Source: Aquicoccus sp. G2-2 (GTDB taxonomy: Bacteria; Pseudomonadota; Alphaproteobacteria; Rhodobacterales; Rhodobacteraceae). Taken from it: a stretch of DNA of 64,000 nucleotides. The notes beneath the pieces are model-generated. The model searched no databases and was not told where the DNA came from. It saw nothing but the letters and a program-made list of their open reading frames with translations. Where the stretch lies: the NCBI RefSeq assembly GCF_034555965.1, contig NZ_JAYDCK010000002.1, positions 124,001 through 188,000 on the forward strand. Direction: 5' to 3'. Numbering within the stretch: position 1 is the stretch's first letter; each line of letters begins with the position of its first letter. This document shows, one piece after another, positions 53,928 through 63,181 of the stretch. A program made the translations under genes and the position numbers.

Positions 53928-55513
53928 CTATTCTCCGGTTGGTGCCGTCTGTATGAGGTCAGCCATGTAATTTCGGAGGGCATCTGCGACGGGTTCGATC
54001 GAGAACACCTGATAGCCCTCGCGGCCGATTGGCAGTAGTGGCGCGACGATGTCCGCATATTCGCGCAGGCCGGCACCCAACGCGTAGGTTGGCAAGCCCC
54101 TCTTTCGGATCGCCCAGACCGAAATGATGATTTCTATCGTCAAGGCTAGACGCGCTGCGCCGAGCATCTTTTCCAGATCAGAAACGGCATGAAATGCGTG
54201 GCTGGCGGTGTCTTCGACGCCGTCGGCAACCTGGCCGACGGATAAAAGCAAAGACGGCGCTGCCCAGATTTTTACTGATGTAATGAAGGAGGCGGCCAGG
54301 TGCCCAAGATTGAGAAACTGCACCCCCCGAGCGGACTGTCGTGATTCGAGAAACCAGTCGGCAGACCCGAGAATTCAGTCCATTGCAGTTTATGGATTCG
54401 CTCGCCGGCAATGTCGACTGCCTTGGCCAGCGCCTGCCGCAGCCCGTCGATCGCCAGCGTCATGCGCGTTGTGTCCATGTTGCCATGCGAGCGAGCGCAC
54501 TTGTGTTCGCGATCCATGATTGGATTGTCGGTCACGCTGTTCAGTTCATCGTCCCAAACTGATACCGCACGCTCCAACATCTCTTGCAGCGCTCCATTGA
54601 CTTGCACACCGCAGCGGAAGCTCAGTGGATCCTGGATGCGCCGAGCAGCCCCGTCCTCCCAGAGCTGACTGTCATGTAGAAGCTGCCGCAGTCTGCAACT
54701 GACAGCTGCCTGGCCGTTGCGCCGGTGTGCCTTATTCACCTGCTGGCTGATCGCGTTTAGATTGGCGCGAGAGGCTTCCAGTGCCAACGCCAGTGACAGG
54801 TTGGCAAGATCGAGAACAGCGCGCGCTTCCATCAGCACCTCCGCGCCCGAGGCCAGTGTCATCGCGTTATTGTTGATCAGCGACAGAGTCTCTTTTGGGC
54901 CGGGAATGCATTCCACCTCTGCAGCGGGTTGGCTTTGTAGCCAGTCGGCGATTTGCGCCATCGGGATCAGGTCGGAGGCGCTAAGTGTACCATGGGCGAG
55001 GATATCGGGCATTTGGGCTTTATTGACCTGATTCAAGATCAGATCCACCAAGGCGACGGATGCCCCGGTCAAGCCGGTGGAAAACTGGTTGGCCATTATG
55101 ATCAATGCTGCACGAACCCTGTGCCCTGGCAGGACATCTCCACCTGCGTGGCTTGAATGTGCGCGTGCAAGACGGCGGTTATAGGCCGCCATCTCGTCGT
55201 AAGGGATGGCGAAATCCTTCTGCGATCCGACGCCGGTCGTGATCCCGTAGGCGGGTGTTCCACGCGCAACGATTTGTTCGACCAAAGCACGACCGTCATG
55301 GATGCGCTCGCGGCAGAGTTCGGCTATCCGGACTTCGACATGCCGCGCTGCCGCCTCCAATAGCGTTTCGCAGTTGAGTGATGTCCCGTCCAGCACCAAT
55401 GCTTGGCGCTTGTCTGGTCGCGCATCGAATGCTTGCCGGGGCGGCCGGGAGGAAGGCCTCCCCAACGATAGAGACCGATGGCTGGGCTCATCCGGCCGTG
55501 AAAAGCCATTCAT
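53928..55513 (-). pseudogene. HAL/PAL-family aromatic amino-acid ammonia-lyase-like protein, frameshifted
   Basis: Histidine/phenylalanine ammonia-lyase family. Motifs: GTPAYGITTGVGSQKDF (catalytic Tyr89), ETLSLINNNAMTLASGAEV, QDPLSFRCGVQVNGALQEML and LNSVTDNPIMD. The MIO cofactor triplet Ala-Ser-Gly is replaced by Ala179-Ser180-Asp181 (HGTLSASDLIP), one residue shorter than usual. The frame fails at a G6 run near 54322. One extra G gives LGGVQFLNLGHLAASFITSV and a normal C-terminus to 53928. The family removes ammonia, or trimethylamine in ergothionase, from alpha-amino acids or betaines. Its start overlaps the stop of the 2OG oxygenase gene, so the two are coupled. Confidence 0.78.
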
Positions 55514-56304
55514 CCGTTAACGCTCCGCCCGTAGAATCCAATCTGCTCTTGTACTGTCATGGCAACGTCGGGGCGATCGAAGAAAGAGAAGATGGCAACG
55601 ATCCGGTCTTTTGGCCCCTTGACGGGAACGACCCGATGAAGCGTGTTCACGCCGCGAAAGACATTGAGTGCGCCAGCCGAGAGCGGGGCCTGTTTCACCT
55701 CCTGATCCTCGCCGCGCAGCAGTGCGGCAACGCCTTCATAGTTCGGATCATCGGCACTGCGCAGATTGGTGCGATATTCGAGTTGACCGCCTTCGAGAGG
55801 CGCTTGCAACAGGATCGTCGTGGTGAATTCGGAGCGGTCGAAATGCCAGTTCAGGCCTTCTCCGTCTTTGGTTGACTGTACATTCACGCGGGCCATCGGA
55901 TCGACCATCGGATAGAGCCGATCCTTACCCATCGCTGCGGCGAGAAACGCCGCAAACGGTGGCCAGTCGTACAATTCGAGCACCGGATTGCCGATGATCT
56001 GATCGGCGCAAAGGGTGTGGTTCACAGTCTCGACCTCTTTCAAGGCAGGATGGTCCTGTGGCAACCCGTCTACCTCGTCCTTGAAGTAAATGTTGTGCTT
56101 GCGGGCATGGCGAAACGCCTCGGTCGCCATTGCTGGTTTTACCGCACCTGCCGCTGCTTTCGTGACGTCCGGACGCAGAAACCCCGGCAGGTCGAACATG
56201 CCATCCGCACACAACCGCTCACGGCATCGCGCGATCAGCGCGGCATAGGCATCACACTCAGGGCGGTCCAGCGGGTATGTGTCAAGATCAATCAGATGCA
56301 TCAT
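55510..56304 (-). CDS. BesD/HalD-like 2-oxoglutarate/Fe(II) oxygenase
   Basis: 264-aa non-haem iron oxygenase similar to the amino-acid halogenase/hydroxylase family (BesD/HalD). GLNWHFDRSEFTTTILLQAP gives H154 and D156; NVFRGVNTLHRVVPVKGPKD gives the distal H223, and R234 should bind 2-oxoglutarate. Halogenases of this family have Gly in place of the Asp, so this protein should hydroxylate rather than halogenate. The substrate is probably a free amino acid or betaine. ATG 56304 follows AAGGAGG. Its stop overlaps the ammonia-lyase-like gene; the pair may hydroxylate and then deaminate one substrate. The LysR gene upstream is divergent. Confidence 0.75.
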   Translation of the reverse strand: MMHLIDLDTYPLDRPECDAYAALIARCRERLCADGMFDLPGFLRPDVTKAAAGAVKPAMATEAFRHARKHNIYFKDEVDGLPQDHPALKEVETVNHTLCADQIIGNPVLELYDWPPFAAFLAAAMGKDRLYPMVDPMARVNVQSTKDGEGLNWHFDRSEFTTTILLQAPLEGGQLEYRTNLRSADDPNYEGVAALLRGEDQEVKQAPLSAGALNVFRGVNTLHRVVPVKGPKDRIVAIFSFFDRPDVAMTVQEQIGFYGRSVNG

Positions 56305-56400
56305 GGCATTGCCTCCTTAGCTCTTCCCCCTTGACGCGCAGGCTGCCTTTTTGCAACTATAGAAATTGTTGGACAGCATAAGAATAATTGTAGGAACCTC

Positions 56401-57311
56401 ATGCGCAAACTCCCCCTCTCAACAGTCTTCGTGCCTTTGAGGCTGCAGCACGCTTCAAGAGTTTCGTATTGGCCGGAGAGGAACTCGGGGTAAGTTCGGC
56501 GGCCGTCAGCCTTCAGGTCAAGAACCTTGAGGAAAATCTGGGCAAGAAGCTCTTCCTGCGACAGGGAAACCGGATTCTGCTCACCGATGCGGGCAATGGG
56601 CTATACCCGAAAATAGGCAATGCATTGGATGAGATATCCGAGGCAGCGCAAACACTCAGACGCTTCCGGCACTCACGCCAGTTAGTGATTTCCGTGGTCG
56701 AGTCTTTTGCGGAACTCTGGCTGATGCCGCGACTTTCCCAGTTTGCGCCGGACAAGAGCGTGACGCTTGATATCCGGGTGCAGAATGATCCGATAGACTT
56801 CGCCAAGGATGCGGTCGATTTGCGGCTCACCTATGAATCGGCCTATTACCCTGGATATCAGCAGCATGAATTGTTTACCGATGTCGTGATACCGGTGTGC
56901 AGCCCACGCTTCTGGGATGCCTATAATGATCCAGACGGCGAACTGACGAATGTTCCGCATGACAAGCTGATCCACGTCAACTGGGGGCCGGCATATTCAA
57001 GCAGTCCCGGTTGGGCAGCCTGGTTCAAGCGAGCGGGAACCCTACAGCCGGAATTGGGGGCGCCAAACCTGATCATCAGTCATCTGTCGCTCGCCGTGGA
57101 TGCGGCGCGCGCCGGCCTTGGAATAGTGCTCGCGCCGCATAGGTTGGTCGAGCAGGACATCAACGCGCGAAGATTGATTGCGGCGTCGCGGATCACAGTG
57201 GAGATGGGCCGACCCTATGTCTGCATTTTTCCTGATGCGCGCGCGAGCTACACGGCGCTGCGCCTATTCCTCGATCACCTGGGCCTGACCAATATCAGCG
57301 CAACCGGGTGA
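56401..57311 (+). pseudogene. LysR-family regulator (GcvA-like), frameshifted at its 5' end
   Basis: From 56469 onward a normal LysR protein is read: EELGVSSAAVSLQVKNLEEN, LGKKLFLRQGNRILLTDAGN and the effector domain. The usual start lies at ATG 56401 (MRKLP), but the frame is lost at the C5 run near 56412. One more C gives MRKLPPLNSLRAFEAAARFK and a perfect join. Either the gene has lost its first helix-turn-helix residues or the sequence lacks a base. It is divergent from the 2OG oxygenase gene and is the likely regulator of the oxygenase/ammonia-lyase pair. Confidence 0.8.
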
Positions 57312-57312
57312 T

Positions 57313-57560
57313 CGGCTTCCTGGTGAAAAATGCATCGGTTGCAACCTTCCAGACTTCACCACCTGCAAAAGCGAAATTCGGACCAGCATAAGTATTATTG
57401 CCGTTGTCCATAAGCTGCATCAACGCAAGATTGATCATAAGACCGGGTGCATTTGTCACGCAATCGACAGGAAAACAAGAGCGATCAGGTGATGTGCCCT
57501 TTGTTTGCCGGCCGTCTGCATTGAGCCGGATGCCCGGATTTGATTGCGATTCTTCCAGAC
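57313..57560 (-). other. Possible gene fragment on the minus strand
   Basis: A minus-strand reading ends AFFTRKPITRLR and includes VTNAPGLMINLALMQLMDNG and NNTYAGPNFAFAGGEVWKVA, which look protein-like. No credible start is found and I recognise no family. It could be the 3' end of a lost gene or chance. Confidence 0.25.
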
Positions 57561-57579
57561 CAACGGGTGGGACACCGAC

Positions 57580-59199
57580 ATGAAAGATCGAAAAGTTCAA
57601 ACTGACACGCAAACGCTGGACCGGTTGGCCGATGCCGCACGTGAAGGCCGCATTTCGCGCCGGTCTTTCATGCATTATTCCATGGCTGCAGGCATAGGCC
57701 TCAGCGCCGCAACTGGCCTCTGGGGAACCTCCGCAAAGGCTCAGCCCAAGCGCGGTGGCACGTTCCGCATCGCGCAGCATGACGGCAACACCGGGGATAG
57801 CCACGACCCGCGGCTCTATGCCTCCAATGCAGACGATTTGATGGCGCATACTTTCCGCGCGTTCCTTACGCAAATCAACACGGACGGCACTTTGGGGCCT
57901 GATGTAGCGATGGAGTGGTCCGCCAACAGTGATGCGTCGGAGTGGTCGTTCAAGTTGAACCCCAAAGCGAGGTTCCACTCAGGCGGTAAGGTGACTGCCG
58001 AGGATGTCGTCGCGTCCATGAACTTCCATCGCGGCGAGAAAAGCACCTCAACCGCCAAGGCGCTCTTGAGTGATGTCATCGAGATCGCCGCTGATGACGC
58101 TCACACCGTCACCTTCAAGATGGAGTCCGGCAATGCCGATCTACCGTGGCTGATGACGGATTATCACTTTGTTATCCTGCCTCGCAACGGTGATGGTAGC
58201 GCCAACTGGCAATCCGGCGATGGCTGCGGCCCTTACCGCTTGGTAAACTGGGAGCCGGGTATCAACGCGTCGTTTACCCGCTTCGAGGATTGGCATGGCG
58301 AGGGTGCCTACTTCGATGCCGTCGAGGTGACTTTCATTAACGACCCCAACGCGCGCCAGACCGCGCTGGTCACCGGCGATGCCGACGCCACCAGTCTTCT
58401 CGAGAACAAGACGATGGCGATGCTGATGCGTCACCCTGAAGTTGATGTGATCAATCTGCCCTCGGCGCAGACGGTGACCTGGCCGATGTTCTGCGATGTT
58501 GCACCGTTCGACAATGTCGATGTGCGCAACGCCATCAAATTGTCTGTTAATCGCCAGGATATGATCGACAAGATTTCCTTTGGCGCCGCCACCGTCGGCA
58601 ACGATTTTCATCATTCCCCGGCAATGCCCTATTGGCCAAGCGACATACCACAGCGAGAATACGACCCGGAAAAGGCGCGCGCACTGCTGAAGAAGGCAGG
58701 AATGGAAAACCTTTCGGTCCAGATCAGCACGGCTGACTCCTTAACGACCGGCGCTGTCGATGCGGCGATCCTCTACTCCGAACACGCCAAGGCGTCGGGG
58801 ATCGATATCAAGGTCATTCGAGAACCCAATGACGGCTATTGGTCGAATGTCTGGCTGAAGAAGCCTTGGTGCATGGTCGCCTGGGCCGCCCGCCCGACAC
58901 CGGACGTGATGTATAGCATCGGCTACAAGAACGACGCGCCCTGGAACGAGTCGCACTGGCAGAACGAACGGTTCAACAAACTTCTGCTGCAAGCCAAAGC
59001 CGAGCTGAACGACACCCTGCGCGCCGAAATGTACCGCGACATGGCGTTGCTGGCCCGTGATGACGGAGGCACCGTGATTCCATATTTCCCGAACTACGTC
59101 TATGGTAAGCGCAAGAATGTCGGCACAACCGGCGCATATGCAGCCAACACAGAGATGGACGGCTATCGCGCCGCCAGTCGATGGTGGTTCGATCTCTGA
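57580..59199 (+). CDS. ABC transporter substrate-binding protein (SBP family 5)
   Basis: 539-aa periplasmic binding protein of the peptide/nickel/opine class. The start 57580 gives MKDRKVQTDTQTLDRLADAA. A Tat-type signal follows (ISRRSFMHYSMAAGIGLSAA) with cleavage near AKAQP. SBP_bac_5 features include GGTFRIAQHDGNTGDSHDPR, FKLNPKARFHSGGKVTAEDV and CGPYRLVNWEPGINASFTRF. No permease or ATPase genes follow, so the partners are missing or elsewhere. It lies downstream of the LysR gene and may bind the compound handled by the catabolic genes. A Tat signal suggests it folds before export. Confidence 0.88.
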   Translation: MKDRKVQTDTQTLDRLADAAREGRISRRSFMHYSMAAGIGLSAATGLWGTSAKAQPKRGGTFRIAQHDGNTGDSHDPRLYASNADDLMAHTFRAFLTQINTDGTLGPDVAMEWSANSDASEWSFKLNPKARFHSGGKVTAEDVVASMNFHRGEKSTSTAKALLSDVIEIAADDAHTVTFKMESGNADLPWLMTDYHFVILPRNGDGSANWQSGDGCGPYRLVNWEPGINASFTRFEDWHGEGAYFDAVEVTFINDPNARQTALVTGDADATSLLENKTMAMLMRHPEVDVINLPSAQTVTWPMFCDVAPFDNVDVRNAIKLSVNRQDMIDKISFGAATVGNDFHHSPAMPYWPSDIPQREYDPEKARALLKKAGMENLSVQISTADSLTTGAVDAAILYSEHAKASGIDIKVIREPNDGYWSNVWLKKPWCMVAWAARPTPDVMYSIGYKNDAPWNESHWQNERFNKLLLQAKAELNDTLRAEMYRDMALLARDDGGTVIPYFPNYVYGKRKNVGTTGAYAANTEMDGYRAASRWWFDL

Positions 59200-60174
59200 C
59201 AGCTTTGGGTGGAGCCCCATCGCCAGGGCATACCAACCGTGACGATAGCGCCTGCCGACAGGAATACCGTTGGGGACCCGTAATGGCCAATTGCGATACG
59301 GCTCCAATCTTCGGGGCTGATGGCGATGTTTTCAAGCTGGTGGCGCTTGCGATCGCGGGACTCGCCGAAATGGCTTGGGGGCTTGGGGCCCTTGTGCGGC
59401 AATACACACGGTCCCGTGATCGAAAGCCGCAGATCATTAGGCGCACCCGGCAATCACTCTGTTTCGAGAAAGTGGTTGTGGCTGATCGACCTCGGGAGTC
59501 TCGCTCGGGAAAAAGAATTGAGGGCAACGGGTATCGCGACTGCCACTCGATGATGCCTCGGCAGAACCCTCCCTGACTGGCGCCAGCCCGGACCGTGTAT
59601 GGTCTCATCCTGAAGCTCGGCCCTTGCTGATCGCAAATGGTCCCATCGCTGGAACCTTCATCCGAGAGCGATGGGCTGAAAATCTCGGGTGTCAGGCAGG
59701 TTGCCGTAGAGCGCCCGGCGAGGCAGTTCACGGCGTACCGGGCGTAGGTCAGAAGGCACGGGGAAGGTACAGAGTTGGATCACCGAAGAGCGGACGATCA
59801 AGTTGATTGCTCTGGAAGGTTGGTTCGGGCAGGTCGCGCCCGGGCGAAGGGCGGAAAGTGTGAATTCGCTGCGAGTGCTCGGGTCACGCCTCAGCACGGG
59901 AAAAGCGGCCATTTATAAACCGAACGGCCGGTCTTTCTGGGCAGGCAGTGCGGCGCTCATGCGGCGAATGTCGCCTTGCCGATGTTTTTCCAGATGTACG
60001 AAGCCGGTGCCACAGCACCCGCCAAACTCGTTAAACCGGGGAAAGGCAGTCTTGCGATCGCGGGACTGCCGGGTCAGTTCGTCCGGATCGGCCTCGTCGA
60101 GATGCCCCAATTGGCAAGGCTCTGGAGCACGGAGCAATCTCAATTGCTCAAGGGTGTACGACAGGATCAGATAG
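59200..60174. other. Long non-coding stretch with a 17-bp direct repeat
   Basis: 975 bp where permease genes might be expected after the binding protein, but none is readable. A 17-bp direct repeat, CTTGCGATCGCGGGACT, occurs at 59346-59362 and 60051-60067. Short frames on both strands look like scrambled or chance sequence. It may be degraded mobile DNA that replaced the rest of the transporter operon. Confidence 0.45.
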
Positions 60175-60813
60175 TCATCTCGCGATACGTTCGAACCCTG
60201 CGGCGAGGAACGGAATGAGAAAGCGGTAGTAGGCATCGTAATCGGCGGCGCGCGAGGCACCATCTGTCAGGAGCTCGATACGCTTGTCATCCGAGACAGA
60301 GCTGTAGAGTGTAGCCAGCAAAAACTGGAAGCCGCGGACTGCGGCGTCAGGTGAGAGATCCGGCAAGGCCGTTCGGAAGCTCTTGAGAAATTCGATAGCC
60401 ACTTCGTTGAAGCCAGCCGCCAACGTGCCGGCCGAATTCTCGCGCCACACCACCCTCGCCAAAAGGAGGCTATAGTTGTGCCACCCCTCGTCGCCGCCTC
60501 TCACTTTGTCGAAAAAGGGATCGACATAGGCGCGAATCAAGGGCTCGATTGCCACGTTTTTCGCGCCTACCAGTCGGGTGTAACTTGTCAAAAGTGTATG
60601 CCGTTCGCGCGACAACACGTTGGAGCGGCGCAAGATGCAGGTATTGAACAGTTCTTCCTTGGTGGCGAAGTGATAGACAATCTGGCCCACGTTCGCCCCG
60701 GCATCCTGCGCAATGGCCGAGAGGGTGACGGCACCATATCCCCTTTTGCTGAATAGCTTTTCCGCCGAATCGAGCAGCCTGTCCGGTGTGTCCACGTTGT
60801 AGGTCTGGGCCAT
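60175..60813 (-). CDS. TetR/AcrR-family regulator
   Basis: 212-aa TetR protein. The HTH is DRLLDSAEKLFSKRGYGAVT, then LSAIAQDAGANVGQIVYHFA and TKEELF. The larger ligand domain resembles the TetR_C_13/CecR-like type (LLLARVVWRENSAGTLAAGF). It is divergent from the acyl-CoA synthetase operon, 176 bp away, where a small palindrome (ACAAT..ATTGT near 60870) may be its operator. Likely represses the acyl-CoA genes and senses an acyl-CoA or aromatic ligand. Intact. Confidence 0.86.
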   Translation of the reverse strand: MAQTYNVDTPDRLLDSAEKLFSKRGYGAVTLSAIAQDAGANVGQIVYHFATKEELFNTCILRRSNVLSRERHTLLTSYTRLVGAKNVAIEPLIRAYVDPFFDKVRGGDEGWHNYSLLLARVVWRENSAGTLAAGFNEVAIEFLKSFRTALPDLSPDAAVRGFQFLLATLYSSVSDDKRIELLTDGASRAADYDAYYRFLIPFLAAGFERIAR

Positions 60814-60989
60814 GGTGCTCTCTCAAAACTGCACTAAATGTCTTACCGGTTTTTAGCGCAACAATTCGATATTGTATATCTGAAAATGGCTGATTTACAA
60901 TGAGGTCATAGCGGTCAAGGAGCCTGCCTCGTGTCATCGGAAAAACCCGTCAGATCCCTCGCAGGGATAGCGCCAATCTGGGGCCATGC

Positions 60990-62645
60990 ATGATCGAGAT
61001 GCCCGCATCCACGGACGCCAATTTCGTGCCGCTGTCGCCGTTGTCCTTTCTCAAGTTCGCGGCGCGTACCTATCCAGACCGCACGGCCTGGATCTACGAG
61101 GGGCGGCGCACAAGTTATCGCAACTTCAACGACCGATGCCGGAGACTTGCCGCAGTGTTGGTCGAGCTTGGCGTCGGCACAGGCGATACGGTGTCTGTCA
61201 TGGCGCCCAATGTGCCGGCCATGCTGGAGGCGCATTTCGCGGTGCCGATGATTGGTGCGGTGCTCAATACGATCAACACGCGGCAGGATGCGGCGCATGT
61301 GGAGTTCATCTTTCGCGCGGCGCAACCAGCGGTCGTGATCGCCGATGTTGAATTCGCAGACATCGTACGGACGGCCCTGATTTCCGCAGGCCACGATTGC
61401 CCGATGATCCGGGCCGATGACGCCGCGAAGGATCTTTCAGGTGAGAAAACACTGGATTACGAAACGACACTTGCCAAGGGCGCCTCGCGGAGCGTCGCCG
61501 CGACCTTGGAGGCCGAGACAGCTCCAATAGCGTTGAACTACACATCCGGGACGTCTGGAACACCAAAGGGCGTGCTCCATTCGCACCGGGCGGCTTATCT
61601 CAATGCACTGGGCATCGCGCTGCTGTGGAACATGCCGACATGGCCGGTTTTTTTGTGGATCGTGCCGCTGTTCCATTGCAACGGCTGGTGCATGTCGTGG
61701 GCTGTTACCGCGCGGGCGGGCACGCATGTGCTGCAACGCAAGGTCGAGGCATCCCGGATATTTGAGGCAATCGAGGCCGAAGGCGTTACCCATCTGGCTT
61801 GCGCGCCGACCGTGTTGGGAATGCTCCTGGCCGATCCTGCGGCGGAAGGGCGGCATGGGGCACACACGGTCGAGGTGGCTACGGGTGGCGCGCCACCCAG
61901 CCGCCGATGGATCACCCGCATGAGTCAGCTTGGCTTCAACATCACCCAGCTTTACGGGATGACCGAGACGCTCAGCAATTCTGTCTATTCCGCTCCGACG
62001 GCGGATTTTGGCCGGCAGGACGAGGATGCGCGCGTGGCGCATCTCAGCCGCCAAGGCGTTGCGCAACTGGCTGTCGATGAGGTTTGCCTGCGCGATCCGC
62101 AAACCGGTGCAGCCCTGCCTCATGATGGGTGCACCACTGGCGAGGTCTGCATCCGCTCTAACACCGTAATGAGTGGGTATTTCGATGACCCCGATGCGAC
62201 GGACGCGGCGCTGAAGGGCGGTTGGCTGCATACCGGCGATCTGGGCGTGATCCATCCCGACGGCTATCTCGAACTTCTGGACAGGGCCAAGGACATCATC
62301 ATTTCCGGCGGCGAGAACATCGCATCGGTCGAGGTGGAAAGAGTGCTGGCTCATCACGACGCAATCGAGGAAGTGGCCGTCGTGCCCATGCCCGATGCGA
62401 AATGGGGCGAGGTGCCATGCGCCTTCATCCGACTGAAGGCCGGTGCGACCCTGGATGCCGCAACGCTTGATGCGTGGTCTGGCGAGCGGCTGCCTGGCTT
62501 CAAGCGTCCAAAGCGATACGATTTCGTAGAGCATTTTCCCTATTCCGGAACCGGAAAAGTGCAAAAAACCGCGCTGCGCGAGATGGCTCGCCTAGCAGCT
62601 GAAGATCAAACCCAAAAGGAGACTACAAGATGCTCAACGATGTGA
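60990..62645 (+). CDS. AMP-binding acyl-CoA synthetase
   Basis: 551-aa ANL-superfamily acid-CoA ligase. Motifs in order: the ATP/AMP loop IALNYTSGTSGTPKGVLHSH, ITQLYGMTETL, GWLHTGDLGVIHPDGYLELL, DRAKDIIISGGENIASVEVE, and the terminal Lys in PYSGTGKVQKTAL. This layout matches medium-chain or DMSP-type acyl-CoA ligases such as DmdB, among others. It activates a carboxylic acid for breakdown by the following enoyl-CoA hydratase. The 3' end overlaps the OsmC gene by 16 bp. ATG 60990 is chosen without a strong SD. Confidence 0.88.
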   Translation: MIEMPASTDANFVPLSPLSFLKFAARTYPDRTAWIYEGRRTSYRNFNDRCRRLAAVLVELGVGTGDTVSVMAPNVPAMLEAHFAVPMIGAVLNTINTRQDAAHVEFIFRAAQPAVVIADVEFADIVRTALISAGHDCPMIRADDAAKDLSGEKTLDYETTLAKGASRSVAATLEAETAPIALNYTSGTSGTPKGVLHSHRAAYLNALGIALLWNMPTWPVFLWIVPLFHCNGWCMSWAVTARAGTHVLQRKVEASRIFEAIEAEGVTHLACAPTVLGMLLADPAAEGRHGAHTVEVATGGAPPSRRWITRMSQLGFNITQLYGMTETLSNSVYSAPTADFGRQDEDARVAHLSRQGVAQLAVDEVCLRDPQTGAALPHDGCTTGEVCIRSNTVMSGYFDDPDATDAALKGGWLHTGDLGVIHPDGYLELLDRAKDIIISGGENIASVEVERVLAHHDAIEEVAVVPMPDAKWGEVPCAFIRLKAGATLDAATLDAWSGERLPGFKRPKRYDFVEHFPYSGTGKVQKTALREMARLAAEDQTQKETTRCSTM

Positions 62646-63181
62646 ACATTGAGGGCCTTTTCGAGGCACGCGACGCAATCGAGGCGGATCCTGCCAAGGG
62701 CATCGCCAAATACGGCGTTGCCCTGATCTGGGACAAGGGGGTGCGCGCCACCGTCAACACGCTGCCGATGCATGTTGGTGGCGAGAAGATCGCACGCGGT
62801 TTCACCTGGGTCGTGGACGAACCGCCGCAGCTTCTGGGCGAGTCGAAAGGGCCGACGCCACAGGAATACCTGATGTCGGGCGTCGGCGCCTGCATCATGG
62901 TGGGGTTTGTCGTGCATGCGTCGGTCAAGGACGTTGCGCTGCGCTCGCTCAAGGTGACGATGACCGGTAGTCTCGATCTGGCCGGTTTCATGAACATCCG
63001 CGAGGACGCTGAGGTGAAAATGAAGGGCCTCGATTACCACATCGAGGTCGATGCTGACGCCGATGACGCGATTCTGGCCGAAATCGAGAAGGCCGCAGTC
63101 GAGTTCAGCCCCAACGCCATGACGGTCGCGCATGGCGTGCCGGTTCGCGGGCGCGTCACGCGCAAGGTGGAGGTCGCATGA
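62630..63181 (+). CDS. OsmC-family protein
   Basis: 183-aa OsmC/Ohr-like protein. ATG 62630 has AAAAGGAGACTACAAG upstream. It shows GPTPQEYLMSGVGACIMVGF, the family motif with the first redox Cys. The later second Cys region is replaced by VEFSPNAMTVAHGVPVRGRV, so the classic two-cysteine peroxidase site looks incomplete. It may serve in thiol or CoA-related chemistry rather than peroxide reduction. It overlaps both neighbours (acyl-CoA synthetase by 16 bp, hydratase by ATGA), so all three are translated as one unit. Confidence 0.82.
   Translation: MLNDVNIEGLFEARDAIEADPAKGIAKYGVALIWDKGVRATVNTLPMHVGGEKIARGFTWVVDEPPQLLGESKGPTPQEYLMSGVGACIMVGFVVHASVKDVALRSLKVTMTGSLDLAGFMNIREDAEVKMKGLDYHIEVDADADDAILAEIEKAAVEFSPNAMTVAHGVPVRGRVTRKVEVA

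Noticed and set aside
57295-57978. Minus-strand frame of 227 codons across the start of the binding-protein gene
   Set aside because: Most of it is antisense to the binding-protein gene. Only its last about 80 codons look protein-like, and these are listed as a possible fragment.
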